Shown: positions 9,972 to 20,994, counted from the stretch's first letter. The stretch: 64,000 nt of DNA from Lepidostoma basale (GCA_022606425.2 JAHDVF020000744.1:248001-312000), one strand, 5' to 3'. A program made the numbers and translations. Notes: generated by a model from the sequence alone, not told the origin.

Positions 9972-10003
9972 GATTGTTTACGGCAGCTCGCTGTCATCTT
10001 CTC
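9972..10003 (-). ncRNA. Hammerhead-like motif, degraded (CGAG-loop family)
   Basis: Minus strand reads GAGAAGA, U, GACAGCGAGCUGCC, GUAAAC, AAUC. Stem II with the CGAG loop is intact, but GAAA has become GUAA-type and stem III is lost. The downstream TCAAAGACACAAACATC resembles the flank of the motif at 4471. Confidence 0.3.
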
Positions 10004-10259
10004 CAGATCCATCCACATCCAGTAATCCTTATAATATTGCATGCCTAGCAGATAACAGGACGTCTAACTCTACGAAATACGTGATTCAATTCATGACAAT
10101 TCGTTTTTATGGATTTACAGATTTTTAACGCTCGTTACCAAAACTTTTTGATTTCACCCAAAGTGAATATTATTGTCGCATTTAGCATCGTTAACATCAA
10201 TGGAAGGCAGTCGCTTTCATTTTTTATTTTTACTTACCAATAATAAACGTAGATATTAA
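10004..10259. other. Spacer
   Basis: No feature supported. Confidence 0.4.
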
Positions 10260-10465
10260 TAAGAAATTGTGGAAGACCAAGGAAACTTTGGCATCACCAC
10301 ATTAATCAAATACTGAAAGACGCCCAAATTTGAAGTCGGAAAAATCGACGAACGTGCATTTAACGATGTATGAATGTGGAGGATTCTAGAGAGGTATGTC
10401 AGGACAGAATGGTATAGCGGTCCATCCTCTCTGTCTACCCCTCCGGGGAAACCGGGTTTTAATGA
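10260..10465 (+). mobile_element. RTE-like family C fragment
   Basis: Shows TGTGGAAGACCAAGGAAAC, CATTAATCAAATACTGAAAG, AAAATCGACGAACGTGCAT, TGTATGAATGTGGAGGA, AGGTATGTCAGGACAGAATG, and the terminal GTCTACCCCTCCGGGGAAAC. It corresponds to the last 60 codons of family C (intact relative 37226-37952). It has lost its TTAG tail and has frameshifts. Confidence 0.7.
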
Positions 10466-10469
10466 AATA

Positions 10470-10650
10470 GCAGAAATTTTATAATATCACTGAGGAAGGA
10501 CCGGGTTGTCCGTAACATGTCTGATATTTAACTGAATTTTTTAAAGTTAGTGTTGTACTCGAATATACAAAGTATATAAAAAAAAGACAAATAAAACATC
10601 TACAACACAAAGTATGGCGAACATAGAATATACAAAACATTGTGTTTATT
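10470..10650 (+). repeat. Repeat family L with hammerhead-like motif (10490-10521)
   Basis: Reads CUGAGGA, A, GGAC-CGGGUU-GUCC, GUAA, CAUG, UC. Stem II is a perfect 4-bp GGAC/GUCC. One base of the GAAA box is mutated. The downstream block (AGTTAGTGTTGTA, ACAAAGTATATAAAAAA, ACAACACAAAGTATGG) matches the copies at 7176 and 58911. Confidence 0.5.
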
Positions 10651-12184
10651 GTATTAAATTAATATTTGGGAATTAAATTAATCAGTTGTACAAGCTCGAT
10701 AAATTCTCTCCCTAATGTTTATTCACCGAGAGCCTCGACAGATACTATTGTGCTAGCATAAAACCTTCGTTAGCGGGGTTTTCAAATTTTGAAAAGGGGT
10801 ATAAACTCGATTCAGATGCTCTTCTTTGCACTTCATTATCCGGCCGATGTGAATTTTTGAGTTTGTTATTGGTGCGAAATATATTATTAATGGAATCCTT
10901 TCAGATTCGCAGAATCGCATCTTCTCGCGAAATTTGCAATTGAAAGCTCCGCGAGTTTCACACGTAAAATTTCTAAAAGGGCTTTCGTAGTACGTGGGAG
11001 CTTTTTTCTCATTAAGTCAAGGCAGGTGTGTGAAAAGTTTATTGATGTATTTTTTTTTGTTGTGAGATGTGCGACAACTTTTGTTACAAATTGTAGCAAA
11101 AATGTAACAATTGAGTACTAAAAGGCTTCAAAGATTTTTAGTTTTCCACCTCCACACCGATAATAGTAAAAGCAGACCAGAAAGGACTACTCGTCACGCC
11201 ACTGTGAAATTTATAAGAATTATGATAATTTCGATTGTTTTTTTTATTTATGTCTAATAGAATGCACAAAATAAATCGTGAGAAAAAAGGAATATTTACT
11301 TATGAATAAGGAAGATATTGTAAACTAATCATTCCACGAACTTCTAAAAATATGTGCAAAAATCACCTTTATATTTTTTCACATTATGTTCATCATTTTT
11401 TAAAAAAGTTTCTCAAATTGAAAAAAAAAACAATTGCTTACTATTTTGTTAATGTAATTTTATTGAACTAACATATTTTGCATTGCCATGGTAATATTAA
11501 TTGGATTTCCTACAGCCATTTGATAATGCCGTAGAAAGTTAAACCATATTACTTAACAGACATTTTTTCAAATTTAAATATTTTACACTAATTTATGTGT
11601 AAAAATATTTAAACTTTATTGCACAATTGCTAAAACTGTAAATAAATCAGCAATTTAAGTACATTTAACGTTATATTAACCGTTTGTGTTAAATCTAAAG
11701 TTTCTCGTTAAATAAGATATTGCCCTACTAAGGAGAACGATTTCATTTTCTAAATACGAGTATATAGTTAAACACAAACGAAACTCTCGTTAATCGAATG
11801 TACTGTTTCATTCATCTTAATTTTTTTCAGAACATAAATATTTATATAATAAGTTTAGTTACCCCGTAATGAAATTCTGAAAATAGAAGTGTTTTATTTT
11901 TTTTATTTTGACATACCTATCTTAATGATTCGTTTTCAATAGAACAATGGCGTTGTTGTTACAGTCATTTGGTTTGAAACGAAACATTTATTTTTACTAC
12001 TTAATATCTAAATTTACTATATTTATGAAAACAACATCTTTTTCTTTTATATAAAGAATTTTGACAGATGTAAAAATTTTTTTTTTTTCGTTTAAATGAT
12101 AATTTGAATAAATTCTTCAATAATATTTTGAAGTTCTTGCTTGTTTTGGATTATTTTAAATGCCTTATTACAGTTAATTAAAAA
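10651..12184. other. Long AT-rich stretch, nothing supported
   Basis: An open frame of about 70 codons (minus strand, 10887-11099) lies in a slightly less AT-rich patch but shows no known motif, signal peptide or membrane segment, so I do not call it. No tRNA, repeat boundary or RTE block is seen. Confidence 0.45.
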
Positions 12185-12600
12185 AAAGGTGGATACGTAG
12201 AATATACATTAAATAAACACAAATGTCCGGATTTTTAAACATATTTTTTTTTTTGTGAATGTATACTTATACGAGTACTTGTATACGAATACTGGATTTT
12301 AACCCAAACAATGACAGGTCATAAGTCCTGTAAACATCTTGATCAACCATATTCAGTTTCCATGTTGCATCTTCGTCTCTATTGAGATACAATTATATTT
12401 TTATTTTTATTTTGTTATTTTATTTTATATCATTATATTTTATATGATTTGTTTTAGATTTATTTTGTTGACGTTGGATGATCGAGTTGTGCACGGGAGA
12501 TGTCTTTTGGTGGCGCATCGGTTAAAGTGTGGCAGTCCATTCTTTCTGCCTACCATTTCGGGGAGACGGTGTGATGGTTAGTTAGTTAGTTAGTTACCAA
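12185..12600 (+). mobile_element. SINE-like family V with an internal M repeat
   Basis: The head (GGTGGATACGTAGAATATAC, AAATAAACACAAATGTCCGG) at 12188-12232 and body (TTTTATATCATTATATTTTA, ACGTTGGATGATCGAG, GGTGGCGCATCGG) lead to a 3' end shared with RTE family A and a (TTAG)n tail at 12580-12597. Between head and body, about 12305-12396, lies a separate repeat (M) that recurs on the minus strand around 30573-30845, so this copy is composite. Confidence 0.6.
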
Positions 12601-13334
12601 TGTCTTACTTTTACATATTATCAAAATAAACTAATGTTTTCTTGAAAAACTTTCGATTAAATTTTAAACGTGTTTTTATACATTAGTTTAGGCACACCAA
12701 TTCTTAGAATCATGTAATTTGAAAGGAATTGATACCACTTATCTACTTAATATTCCAAGGAGGATTGAACCCTAAAACATATGATTATGTAATAAAAGCG
12801 TTACCTCGAACACAATAGAACCTATCATTAGTTACGTAATGGATAAAGAACGCATTAAAAATATAAAATCATCGCTTGTATGTTTTGAAACGCGTACTCC
12901 AAATTATTCAAAGGAAAATATATTCCTAATGGAGGTGATATAAGTTACTACAATTGGATTTTTTTTGGAAGTGTAAATCAATCTGATTCTATTATAGTTT
13001 CAGTATTGTATAACTCATTCCAATTTTTTTCTATATTTGAATTTTAAATACAATATGAGGTAAAAACACGTTAACTAATTAACACGAGTATATCATTGTT
13101 GTTTTATTTTATCTCAATTTGTGGTTAGGCATTTTTAATAAAAAATGTTTTAAATAAATTAATAACTTAATGTGTTAACATATATAATGCGGCTGGATAT
13201 ATTTGCAGTCCAAAACATTAGTTTAGATCTGCGATAGAAACTTGCAGCATATATTTCAAAATATATTATTAACCTTTTTATTACAGTTCATTGCTACTAA
13301 AATAAACGTTATATTATGATTTACTGAGACTATC
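12601..13334. other. AT-rich spacer
   Basis: Nothing recognised. Confidence 0.5.
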
Positions 13335-13420
13335 TGTCTGGACTATAAATGTAGCCAACCGCAGTTTGAGACCAATTTTTTATTACAAATGAAGCTATCC
13401 AGTGCAATGGGGGTTAACCA
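13335..13420 (+). repeat. Dispersed repeat T, copy 1
   Basis: Blocks CTATAAATGTAGCCAACCGC, AGACCAATTTTTTATTAC, AAATGAAGCTATCCAG and GGGGGTTAACC match 57635-57715 in the same order and orientation with modest divergence. Function unknown. Confidence 0.55.
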
Positions 13421-13445
13421 CATAATTGTAATTATTATTAATGCC

Positions 13446-13477
13446 AACTAGTTTCGCTTGTACTAAAGCTTCATCAG
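13446..13477 (-). ncRNA. Hammerhead-like motif (CUAG stem III)
   Basis: Minus strand reads CUGAUGA, A, GCUU-UAGUAC-AAGC, GAAA, CUAG, UU. All core bases are canonical, stem II is a perfect 4 bp, stem III is a self-complementary tetranucleotide, and the cleavage nucleotide is U. One extra base between the core and stem II is seen in every family in this window. A related, more mutated copy is at 2948-2979. It is the cleanest single motif of this subfamily. Confidence 0.6.
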
Positions 13478-13499
13478 AGTTTATATAAAAACTGTTTAT

Positions 13500-13878
13500 T
13501 TGATTTCATATATTTATTAATTTAAATATCCTCTTCTTGTCGTTTTCCTAGACCAATAAGATGTGGAAAGCAGAGACTTTAGCAATATTTGAATGTGTGT
13601 GTTTATCACTATTCTGATATTCTAAGAGTTATATAAGCATTTTGGTGCCTTCTACCTCTAATATCGTTGAGAGTTCTTTGGCAGATGACATTAAATTCAA
13701 TTTTGTCTACCATCTAGTAGATTAATTTACTTGCATTTTAAATAAATTCGTTAACAATATATATTTTTTTTAAAACATATATAACCTTGTCAAAATGTAG
13801 CAAATATATTATATATAAGATTTTTTTTTTCAACTTTTTTGAAACCTTATATAATTTATATCATATCAAAATATAGAA
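13500..13878. other. AT-rich spacer
   Basis: Nothing recognised. Confidence 0.5.
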
Positions 13879-14201
13879 CAGAGTTCCCAAACTACTCGTT
13901 TTAACCTGCTATCCTAAAATTGATTTGTTGAATGAGCTAAAAAAAAAATTGGTCGCTGCCGAATTCCACCTAACCGGAAGTAGCTGTTGAGCTAAAAAAA
14001 AACAAGGTCGCCAAGGATTTTTGAAAATGAGCTAAAAAGAGGTCGCCGAAGATTTCGATATTCGTTTTTCAATATTCGGCTTCAATTTAGTTGAACCATC
14101 TCGTGGACCCCCAATTTTTTTTGCAACTGTCGTAGACCCCTTTGTTAGACGTGTTGTCGTGGACCACTGGGCGTCTATATAGACCACTTTGGGAATCTCT
14201 G
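13879..14201. mobile_element. hAT-type non-autonomous DNA transposon relic
   Basis: Ends are CAGAGTTCCCAAACT and, inverted, CTTTGGGAATCTCTG, which fit hAT terminal inverted repeats. Flanks ATATAGAA (left) and GCTTAGAA (right) agree at 5 of 8 positions, consistent with a decayed 8-bp target duplication. The inside (GAGCTAAAAAAAA repeats three times at about 13936, 13991 and 14029; GTGGACCCCC, GTAGACCCC) has no transposase ORF. It is a MITE-like relic of 323 bp. Confidence 0.6.
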
Positions 14202-14260
14202 GCTTAGAACATATTTTTCGGATGTTTTTTATTTAATTTTGTAATTGGGTTATATATGAT

Positions 14261-14967
14261 GCAAATGACAGTTTGTAATATACGTGTAAATGAAGAGAAC
14301 TTGGAACAGGTGAGGGAATTTGTGTATTTAGGTACCATGTTCACAGCGGATGGCCGAATGGACAGTGATGTTGAAAGAAGGGTTGGTGCGGGTAACAAAG
14401 TGAATGGAGCTGTAAAAGTAGTTATTGGAAACAAGAATTTATCAATAAAAGCGAAAATGGCCGTTCACAATGAAGTTCTGGTCCCAACGCTTATGTATGG
14501 AAGCGAAGCATGGAACTGACAGAAGAAAAATAAGAGCAGAATAAATGCGGTAGAGATGAGGTCCCTAAAACGTATGTGTGGTAGAACGATGTACGACAGA
14601 ATCTCAAATGCTGATATTAGGAAGGAATGTAGAGCGAAAGAAGGTATTATGAACAAAATTATGAAAGGATCGCTGCGTTGTTTCGGACATATGGAGCGCA
14701 TGGGTGAAGAAAGAATGGTTAAAAAAGTATACGTTAACGATGTAAGTGGAGTCAGGAGTCGTGGTAGACCGAGGAAAACATGGCATGACCAAATTAATCA
14801 AATACTAAAGGTTGGTTATGTCAGAAGCCGGAAGAATCGACGTGCGTGTATGACTCGATGTATGAATGTGGAGGAAGCTATATAGGTATGTCAGGATAGA
14901 GTAGTGTGCATTCTCTCTGCTTACCCCTGTGTGGAAACGGCGTGATGATTTGTTGTTGTTTTTGTTG
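14261..14967 (+). mobile_element. RTE-like family B long copy with 10-bp TSD
   Basis: Flanked by TATATATGAT (14251-14260 and 14968-14977). It encodes about 210 codons in one frame: QMTVCNIRVNEENLEQVREF, VYLGTMFTADGR, VERRVGAGNKVNGA, a TGA replacing the Trp of NWQKK near 14517, RINAVEMRSLKRMCGR, CFGHMERM, GRPRKTWHDQ, ACMTRCMNVEEA, then a TAG near 14883. A (TTG)n tail ends it. This gives the region between the palm and the tail (NLEQVREFVYLG is the usual post-RT block). It is 5'-truncated with two nonsense changes and no frameshift until near the end. Confidence 0.88.
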
Positions 14968-14977
14968 TATATATGAT

Positions 14978-15699
14978 TCAATAACAATCTAAATCCGAAA
15001 TGACGTTAAGTTTAAAAATTAAGAAAAACTACTCGTATATTTTTTTAATAACATAAATAAGTTTGTGAAAATGATTTGTTTGTACTAGAAAACCATAATT
15101 TGATAAGAAAAAAAATCATTTAAAAACATGACGATTTTGTTTTATATATTGTGAATATGATATTGACATATAGTATATGCTAATAGTTGGCCTATTTTCT
15201 CGAATTTAAATAACGTTCTGTGAAAACCTTTTACAGGTGCAGATTTGTCCGGTCCAGGGATGATTCTGTGACAACGGATGAATATTCATCTCTGATTCTA
15301 ATCAGAGAGGACAGAGCACTTAGGCCGTAGCGGAAAGGTCCTTTATAAATCATGGTCCTTCGACTCAATTATATGACAGAAGCTGATTGCTGTAATCATT
15401 CTTTGTTCGAAACTATGTTTAGTAAAATTATGTAAGTCCAAATGCGAATATACATATTTTTTTTAATACTAAGGAATAAAAGTACAATACCTTAGTTTAG
15501 TTTAGAAACTTATTTTCAAAATACAACAAAAACAATTGTACATAAAAAATACCCTATTAGTAATAAATAAATATAAATAAATTGTTTTATAACACACATT
15601 ATTTTTCAAACTTCCATTATTTTCGACAGCTTGTTGTGATCTTATATATCGATTAAAATACTTTTTTTATACATATATTACATTATACTCCTTAAATTT
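14978..15699. other. Spacer with short perfect hairpin
   Basis: CTCTGATTCTAATCAGAG (15290-15307) is a perfect 8-bp hairpin with a 2-nt loop, in a patch (15220-15360) of more balanced composition that may be single-copy DNA. No coding potential seen. Confidence 0.4.
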
Positions 15700-15920
15700 A
15701 AAAAGAATCGCTTTGATGGTTTAAACATATGGAAGGAATTGATAAGAGCAGAATGGTTAAAAAAATATACAAACTACTTGACTGGACAAAAAATTGTGGA
15801 CGGCCGTGGAAAACATGAAACATGAAAACAATCACAATTATTAAAAGGTGGCCACATTCGAAGTCGCCACATCGTTTCTCCTTACTTCTTCGTTGAAACG
15901 GCGTGATGGTTAATTAATAA
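15700..15920 (+). mobile_element. RTE-like family C fragment
   Basis: Blocks GAATCGCTTTGATGGTTTAA, ACATATGGAAGGAATTGAT, GGACGGCCGTGGAAAACATG, AAAAGGTGGCCACATTCGAA, and a final GAAACGGCGTGATGGTTAA. Frames are broken. It represents the last 70 codons of family C with an eroded tail. Confidence 0.65.
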
Positions 15921-17041
15921 TTATTACATTATTAAACATATATGTTACGTCACAATTCTAAATCACGTGTCCTTGGTTGTGTTAAAACTGTTTCTATAAT
16001 TCCAAATTCACTTTCAAGTAATTTATTAATGTTTTAATACTAAAACCAGAAATACACATGAGTTATTTTTTTCCAGAATCGGATAAAAAAATACTGGTAC
16101 TAATTTTTCAATCAAGCATAACAAAAAGCTATCATTATGCCGAATAAAAAGGCTCGCCGCGATCGTAAAAAGAGATAATATTTCGTTGGTAATGAATTAA
16201 CCCTTTATGCAAATGGCGCTAATGTAACATCTTAAATAATTAATGGTCAACCTCGAATAGACCCAACATAAATAATTGATTCCCACTCAGCGGGGATTCG
16301 AACCTGTTCTATGGATTAAATTATCATTTTCTTATATGTCGTGCGGTATAGTAGACTCAACTAGAATTTAGCTGCATTTGATTATAAATATTTTTAATCT
16401 GCTTTGTTTTTATCGCGCATTAATGACTTTTATATAAGTGTTTCATACCGTGTTATCAAACCGCGTTTTGTTTGTATGGATGTTTTAAATACTTAATTTT
16501 TCGTTTGGGTCAAGCGCATAATATAGGATTATATATATTCAGAAAATATTTTTTATGAATAAAGCATTTTTAATCTGGTTATATATGCGTTTTATTTAAG
16601 CAAATTTCGTATTGTCAATTTAGAAGTCAATTTTATTTATAAATATATAGGTACGTTGGTATAAAATTATCTGACATATACCAAAACATTGTTATGTAAG
16701 ATAGGATTGTTGTGAATCAGATAAGATTTTCGAAGATTAAGATATTTAAAAAAAAACATTTAAATTTGGAATCTGACCTTTTACCAACCATTTATTAGCA
16801 TCATCTTATCCATCAAATAAGCCACTAAAATCTCTCCCTTGAGGCTAATAGAGACTTCACCTCTACCCGAAATACTTTTTATTTAAGTATTGATTGGTTA
16901 CTCATGTTATTTAAGTATTGATTGGCTTTTATTTATTAATTTAATAATACCATAAGACCAATTAGCAAACGTTTTGAAATTTCGTTCATTTCGTTTCCAT
17001 CAATATTAATAGTTTGATGTGAAATCTCAAATAATTGTTAA
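15921..17041. other. AT-rich spacer with one B-box-like word
   Basis: Minus-strand CAGGTTCGAATCCCC near 16290-16305 looks like a Pol III B box, but no A box or cloverleaf could be assembled, so no tRNA is called. A direct repeat ATTTAAGTATTGATTGG occurs at about 16880 and 16908. Confidence 0.35.
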
Positions 17042-17304
17042 ATAAAACGATGTTTTTTTAACTACTTCCCCTTTTGTCTTTATTTAGACAGCGACCGGTT
17101 TCGCCAGGCTCGCTGGCATCGACAGACTGGTGACACTAACGTAAACTTTGTCCTTTATATACATACAGATCAGGGGTGGTAAACATAGTATAAAAATGAC
17201 TAAGTTTACAATAGTGTCTGTCGATGCCAGCGAGCCTGGCGAAGCCGGTCGCTGTCTAAATAATGACAAAAGTGGAAGTAGTTAAAAAACATCGTTTTAT
17301 TTAA
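17042..17304. repeat. Inverted repeat family R, long-arm copy
   Basis: Arms of about 110 bp (17042-17150 and 17195-17304) pair through TAAAACGATGTTTTTTTAAC, the CTTTTGTC...TATTTAGACAGCG block, CCAGGCTCGCTGGCATCGAC and GTAAACTTTGTC. Each strand reads UGUCGAU, GCCAG-CGAG-CCUGGC, GAAA or GAAG, CCGG, UC, GCUGUC. The hairpin, GAAA box, CCGG palindrome and UC are hammerhead-like, while the 5' core (CUGUCGA for CUGANGA) differs. Flanking GAGATTTCAGTAAAATCATT (from 17331) is shared with the 26k and 32k copies. Confidence 0.65.
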
Positions 17305-17454
17305 TAATTATTTAAAATGAACTTCCTTCAAGAGATTTCAGTAAAATCATTTGATTATCTCAAATAATTGTTTTAAAATTAATCATTAGGCACTGGATCA
17401 TACAGTATAGATAGATTTGAAAATCCTCCGTTACTGTTATGTATAAATAAAATT

Positions 17455-17690
17455 AAGAATTTTATTGTTTCTTGAACAATGATGTAAAATTCCATATTAT
17501 TAATTTATTTTACATGATTATAATATATATTTGATAGTAGGAGATTTTCTTATATTTTTGATGGATTGACATGTTTCGCATTTTTATATTCTCACATTTG
17601 ATAATGATTTAGAAGGGCAAAACATGTCATTATATTAAAAATATAATAAAACTCATAGAATACAGACGATTTCATTTATATATTAATTAA
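17455..17690. repeat. Repeat family K, inverted-pair copy
   Basis: Starts with TTGTTTCTTGAACAATGATG like the 5560 copy, and has GACATGTTTCGC on one arm and GGGCAAAACATGTCATTA on the other. At 17598-17628 (+) the core is UUGAUAA, U, GAUUUAGAAGGGC, AAAA, CAUG, UC, the K-type altered hammerhead core. Confidence 0.55.
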
Positions 17691-17715
17691 CTTTAAGAAA
17701 GTGTGTTGTAAACAT

Positions 17716-17747
17716 TAGAAGATTGCAGCCTGCTGCTGAAACCGGTC
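17716..17747 (+). ncRNA. Hammerhead-like motif (CCGG stem III)
   Basis: Reads UAGAAGA, U, U-GCAGC-CU-GCUGC-U, GAAA, CCGG, UC. Stem II is a perfect 5 bp, GAAA is intact and CCGG is self-complementary. The first two core bases are changed (UA for CU). Same family as 4471 and 23323. It lies directly upstream of a family B retrotransposon copy. Confidence 0.45.
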
Positions 17748-17769
17748 AAAACAATAATAATTATAATAT

Positions 17770-18262
17770 ATTATCCCAACCCCTAATGTATGTCAGCGAA
17801 GCATGGAACTGGAATAAGAATGATGAGAGCAGAATAAATGCAGTAGAGATGAGGTCCCTACGACGTATGTGTGGTAGAACGAAATACGACCGAATCTCAA
17901 ATGCTGATATAAGAAAGGAATTTAGAGCAGAAGAAGGTATTATGAACAAAAATATGAAAAGATGGCTGCGTTGGTTCGGACATATGGAGCATGGATGGAG
18001 AAAGAATGGTTAAGAAAGTATACGTTAATGATGTAAATGGAGTACGAAGTCGAGGCAGACCGAGAAAAACATGGCATGACCAAATTAATCAAATTTTAAA
18101 GATTGGTCATCTTAGAAGTTGGAAGAATCAACGTGCGTGTATGACTCGCTCTAAGAATGTGGAGGAAGCTAGAGAGGTGTGCCAGGATAGAGTTGTGTGG
18201 CAGTCTGTTCTCTCTGCCTACCCCTACGGTTAAAATGCGTGATGGTTTGTTGTTGTTGTGTA
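17770..18262 (+). mobile_element. RTE-like family B copy with (TTG)n tail
   Basis: Encodes PLMYVSEAWNWNKNDESRIN, RRMCGRTKYDRISNADIRKE, a one-base frame change near 17985, ERMVKKVYVNDVNGVRSRGR, PRKTWHDQINQILKIGH, RACMTRSKNVEEAREVCQDR and SAYPYG, ending in TTTGTTGTTGTTG at about 18245. 5'-truncated near 17770. One frameshift otherwise separates two open halves. Confidence 0.82.
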
Positions 18263-18992
18263 TATTTTAGAATATTTCTTACTGTTATTTTTACTTCACA
18301 TATATTTGTCTTTATTTCGCAATGTTTTCCTAATCAATTTGTCAAAATCAAGTAATAAATAATGTTATATCATTTACATGATACTGCTAGAAGAAAGTAA
18401 TTTACATATTGCAAATTTGTTGAGACAAAAAGAGACAACCATATTTATCAAAGAACATACTCACGTAGGTATTAAAGAACATTTGTATGGTAGAGTAGAT
18501 ATGTGTCTACATACATTTAAACACCAAAATGTTTGGGAGAAGTTTAAGAGAATTCACACAAACAATGTTAATTAGAACTCAAGGTTTGGTTAGCAACGTG
18601 TTCGCACGTTTACACTTCAATTACACTTTTTTTTGTTCTAGAATCACAAAATAACGACTAAAAGTGTTTTGTTTCGAATTGTAGAGTAATTTAAAAATGT
18701 GTTAAAATATTTCACACAGTGGTATTTCTTTGTGTAAAAATGTAAATATAAATTGTACAATTTTAACTGCTTTGATTTCACCTTCAAACTTACTTACAAA
18801 TGTTTAAAACAGTTGCTTTACCTTTAGTGTTATTCAATTTAAAAGCGACTTTAATAACACATTTCATATGTACGATATTGATTCGTGTGATTTAACCCAC
18901 AAAAGACATATACTTTTAAATGCGCGAGTTTCTGACCGGTGTATACGTACAGTGTAAGCTTGTGTAAAAAGAGAAAACAGACGTGTAAGGGA
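18263..18992. other. Spacer; short ORF not supported
   Basis: An open frame at 18378-18575 (65 codons) shows no motif that I recognise and has AT-rich codon use like the surroundings. I leave it uncalled. No repeat edges seen. Confidence 0.45.
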
Positions 18993-19868
18993 TTAGATTT
19001 TTTTCTTCTTCTTCTTCTTCTCCTCCTTATAGAGCTTTGGTCTGTTCCTGCAATCAGACTGGCCTCTCTTGGTTGGTTGACTCCTAACTATCTCTCCATC
19101 TCTTCGGCGGTCTTCCAGGGGACGGCAGCCGGCAGGAATCTGATGCGCCGCAGCGTGTGGGGTTCTGGTAGGATCTATCCTCTGCACGTGCGCATCCAGT
19201 ATCTTCAGTGTTTTCTGCCCCACCTCACGACATCCTCCACCTTGCACGTCTCGCGGATGGCCGTGTTCCTCACCCTATCTCGAATAGTCCTTGCTGCTAT
19301 CATCCCCAGCGTCCTCATCTCTGCCAACCTTCATTCTTGTGGTATCCGCTTTGGTCTCAATGCTATATGTCAGTATAGGCCTTACGCAGGTTTTATATAT
19401 TCTGACCTTACTATCAGTTCTCATATTTTTGTTTTTCCATATTATATCCTTGAGACAAGCCGATACCGCCGAAGCCTTGTTGACTTGTCCTATTGTTTCA
19501 CTGACAAGATCATTTTGACTGAGCAGATCCACTCCCAATCATCTAAACTTTGCAACCTGTTCCAGCATTCCGTCATTTAAGGATAACCTGCATCCTAAGG
19601 GTTCTTTTGAGAATGTCATGGTTTTTGTTTTTTTTAACTGAGATCATCATATTGAATTTGGCGGCCGATGTCTGAAATCTATTTAAAAATCTTTGCAGTT
19701 CGTCTTCCCACTCTGCAATCAGTGCAGCATCGTCCGCGTAGCAAATGACGCTCACTACATCCTTCCCTATGCAGTATCCCAAACCAAGTGATGTGACATC
19801 TCCTATTATTTTATCCATAATGAGGTTGAAAAGAAATGAGCTCACACTGTCTCCTTGTCTTATGCCTG
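18993..19868 (-). mobile_element. RTE-like family J copy including part of the RT palm
   Basis: Minus strand from about 19865 reads GIRQGDSVSSFLFNLIMDKI, then VSVICYADDAALIAEWEDEL, the RT motif with catalytic YADD, then FNMMISVKK, and after a frame change VDLLSQNDLVSETIGQVNKA, SKVRIYKTCVRPILTYSIET, VGQKTLKILDAHVQRIDPTR, ending in a GAA-repeat tail at 19000-19022. Domains in order are palm motifs B and C, thumb, and C-terminal tail. It is 5'-truncated before the fingers and endonuclease, with at least two frameshifts. The tail has no RRMCG block, unlike A-C. Confidence 0.85.
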
Positions 19869-20054
19869 TTGAAATTTTTAATTAAACATTTTTCAATATG
19901 ACTAAATGTGCATTATCGAATATGAAAACATGTATATATTATATATAAACCTGTATATGTGTGCATATTCCGAAGTTCTGTCAAACAAAGTTCCTTGCAT
20001 TTTCATCCCTAGTGATATCTCTCTAGAATTAGCTAACCACTGTATCGAAATAAA
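19869..20054. other. Spacer
   Basis: Open by chance in the frame of the following element, but unrelated to it: the TSD shows the element starts at 20055. Confidence 0.5.
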
Positions 20055-20733
20055 TACCACATATCCATACCCCCAGGTTTTCTCAGCTGCAAATTACAAC
20101 TTTGAAATAATTAATTCATTTACATACTTAGGCTCAACAGTTACCAGTGATAATAACACCCGAGAAGAAATTGACAGAAGGATAATGGCAGCAAACCGAT
20201 GTTACTACGCTCTGCAAAAACAGTTAAGATCCAAATTACTGCGAAGAACCGCAAAAACACTATTGTACAAGACCCTGATCAAACCAGTCCTCACATATGC
20301 CTCTGAAACCTGGGTGATGACAAAACACACTGAAAGGTCCATCGCAGCATTTGAAAGAAGGGTTCTTAGGACAATATATGGCCCAGTGAGAGACCACAAT
20401 GGTTGGCGTCGTCGATATAACCGAGAGCTATATGATATCTATAAAGAGCCCGATGTGATCAGATCCATCAAAGTAGGGCGCTTGAGATGGGCTGGTCACA
20501 TAATCAGAATGGACGACGACAACCCTACAAAACGCCTCACGCTCTCAGTACCACAGGGACGTAGAAGACCAGGAAGGCCCAAAATGCGATGGATGGACAG
20601 TGTCAACACGGATGCATCGGTGTTGCAAGTGAGAAATTGGAGAATGGGGGCATCAAACAGACAAGAATGGAGGAAGCTCCTGGATTCAGCCAAGGCCCAC
20701 CCAGGGCTGTCGAGCTTAGGATGATGACGATGA
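20055..20733 (+). mobile_element. RTE-like family G copy, intact C-terminal frame, 14-bp TSD
   Basis: Bracketed by TGTATCGAAATAAA (20041-20054 and 20734-20747). From 20056 to the stop at 20724 the frame is fully open (222 codons): FEIINSFTYLGSTVTSDN, REEIDRRIMAANRCYYALQ, KTLIKPVLTYASETWVMTK, ERRVLRTIYGPVRDHNGWRR, IKVGRLRWAGHIIRMDDDNP, GRRRPGRPKMRWMDSVNTDA, RQEWRKLLDSAKAHPGLSS. It ends in GATGATGACGATGATG. The TSD is perfect and there is no internal stop, so this is one of the youngest insertions here. It is 5'-truncated, so the RT itself is missing. Confidence 0.92.
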
Positions 20734-20747
20734 TGTATCGAAATAAA

Positions 20748-20994
20748 ACGTTTATTTAATAATTCTTGTGCTTTCAAATCTGCGTATCGGATAAGACAAT
20801 AAAAAAAGAACAATACATATTTAGAAATGTCATAGATTTCAAAAACATACACGAAAACAAAACAATTCTTAACATGTAAAATCTTTCGAATCTTATTTTA
20901 ATCCATTTGCTAGAATGGGCAGATGGTACTATTTCATAGAATGTTGGATTCAGTACTCTCATTTAAAGAATATATCATAAGAGTTTTTGTTGTT
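20748..20994. other. AT-rich spacer
   Basis: Nothing recognised. Confidence 0.5.

Noticed and set aside
16290..16305. tRNA or SINE at a lone B-box word
   Set aside because: No A box at correct spacing and no cloverleaf. Recorded only in the spacer note.
16880..16925. Meaningful direct repeat ATTTAAGTATTGATTGG
   Set aside because: A local 17-bp duplication with no element between the copies.
18939..19580. A 213-codon plus-strand gene
   Set aside because: It is the antisense of the family J reverse transcriptase remnant. The minus strand carries the YADD and tail motifs.
19906..20724. A 272-codon gene starting at 19906
   Set aside because: The first 50 codons lie outside the retrotransposon, upstream of its 14-bp TSD, and are open by chance. 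The real element starts at 20055.
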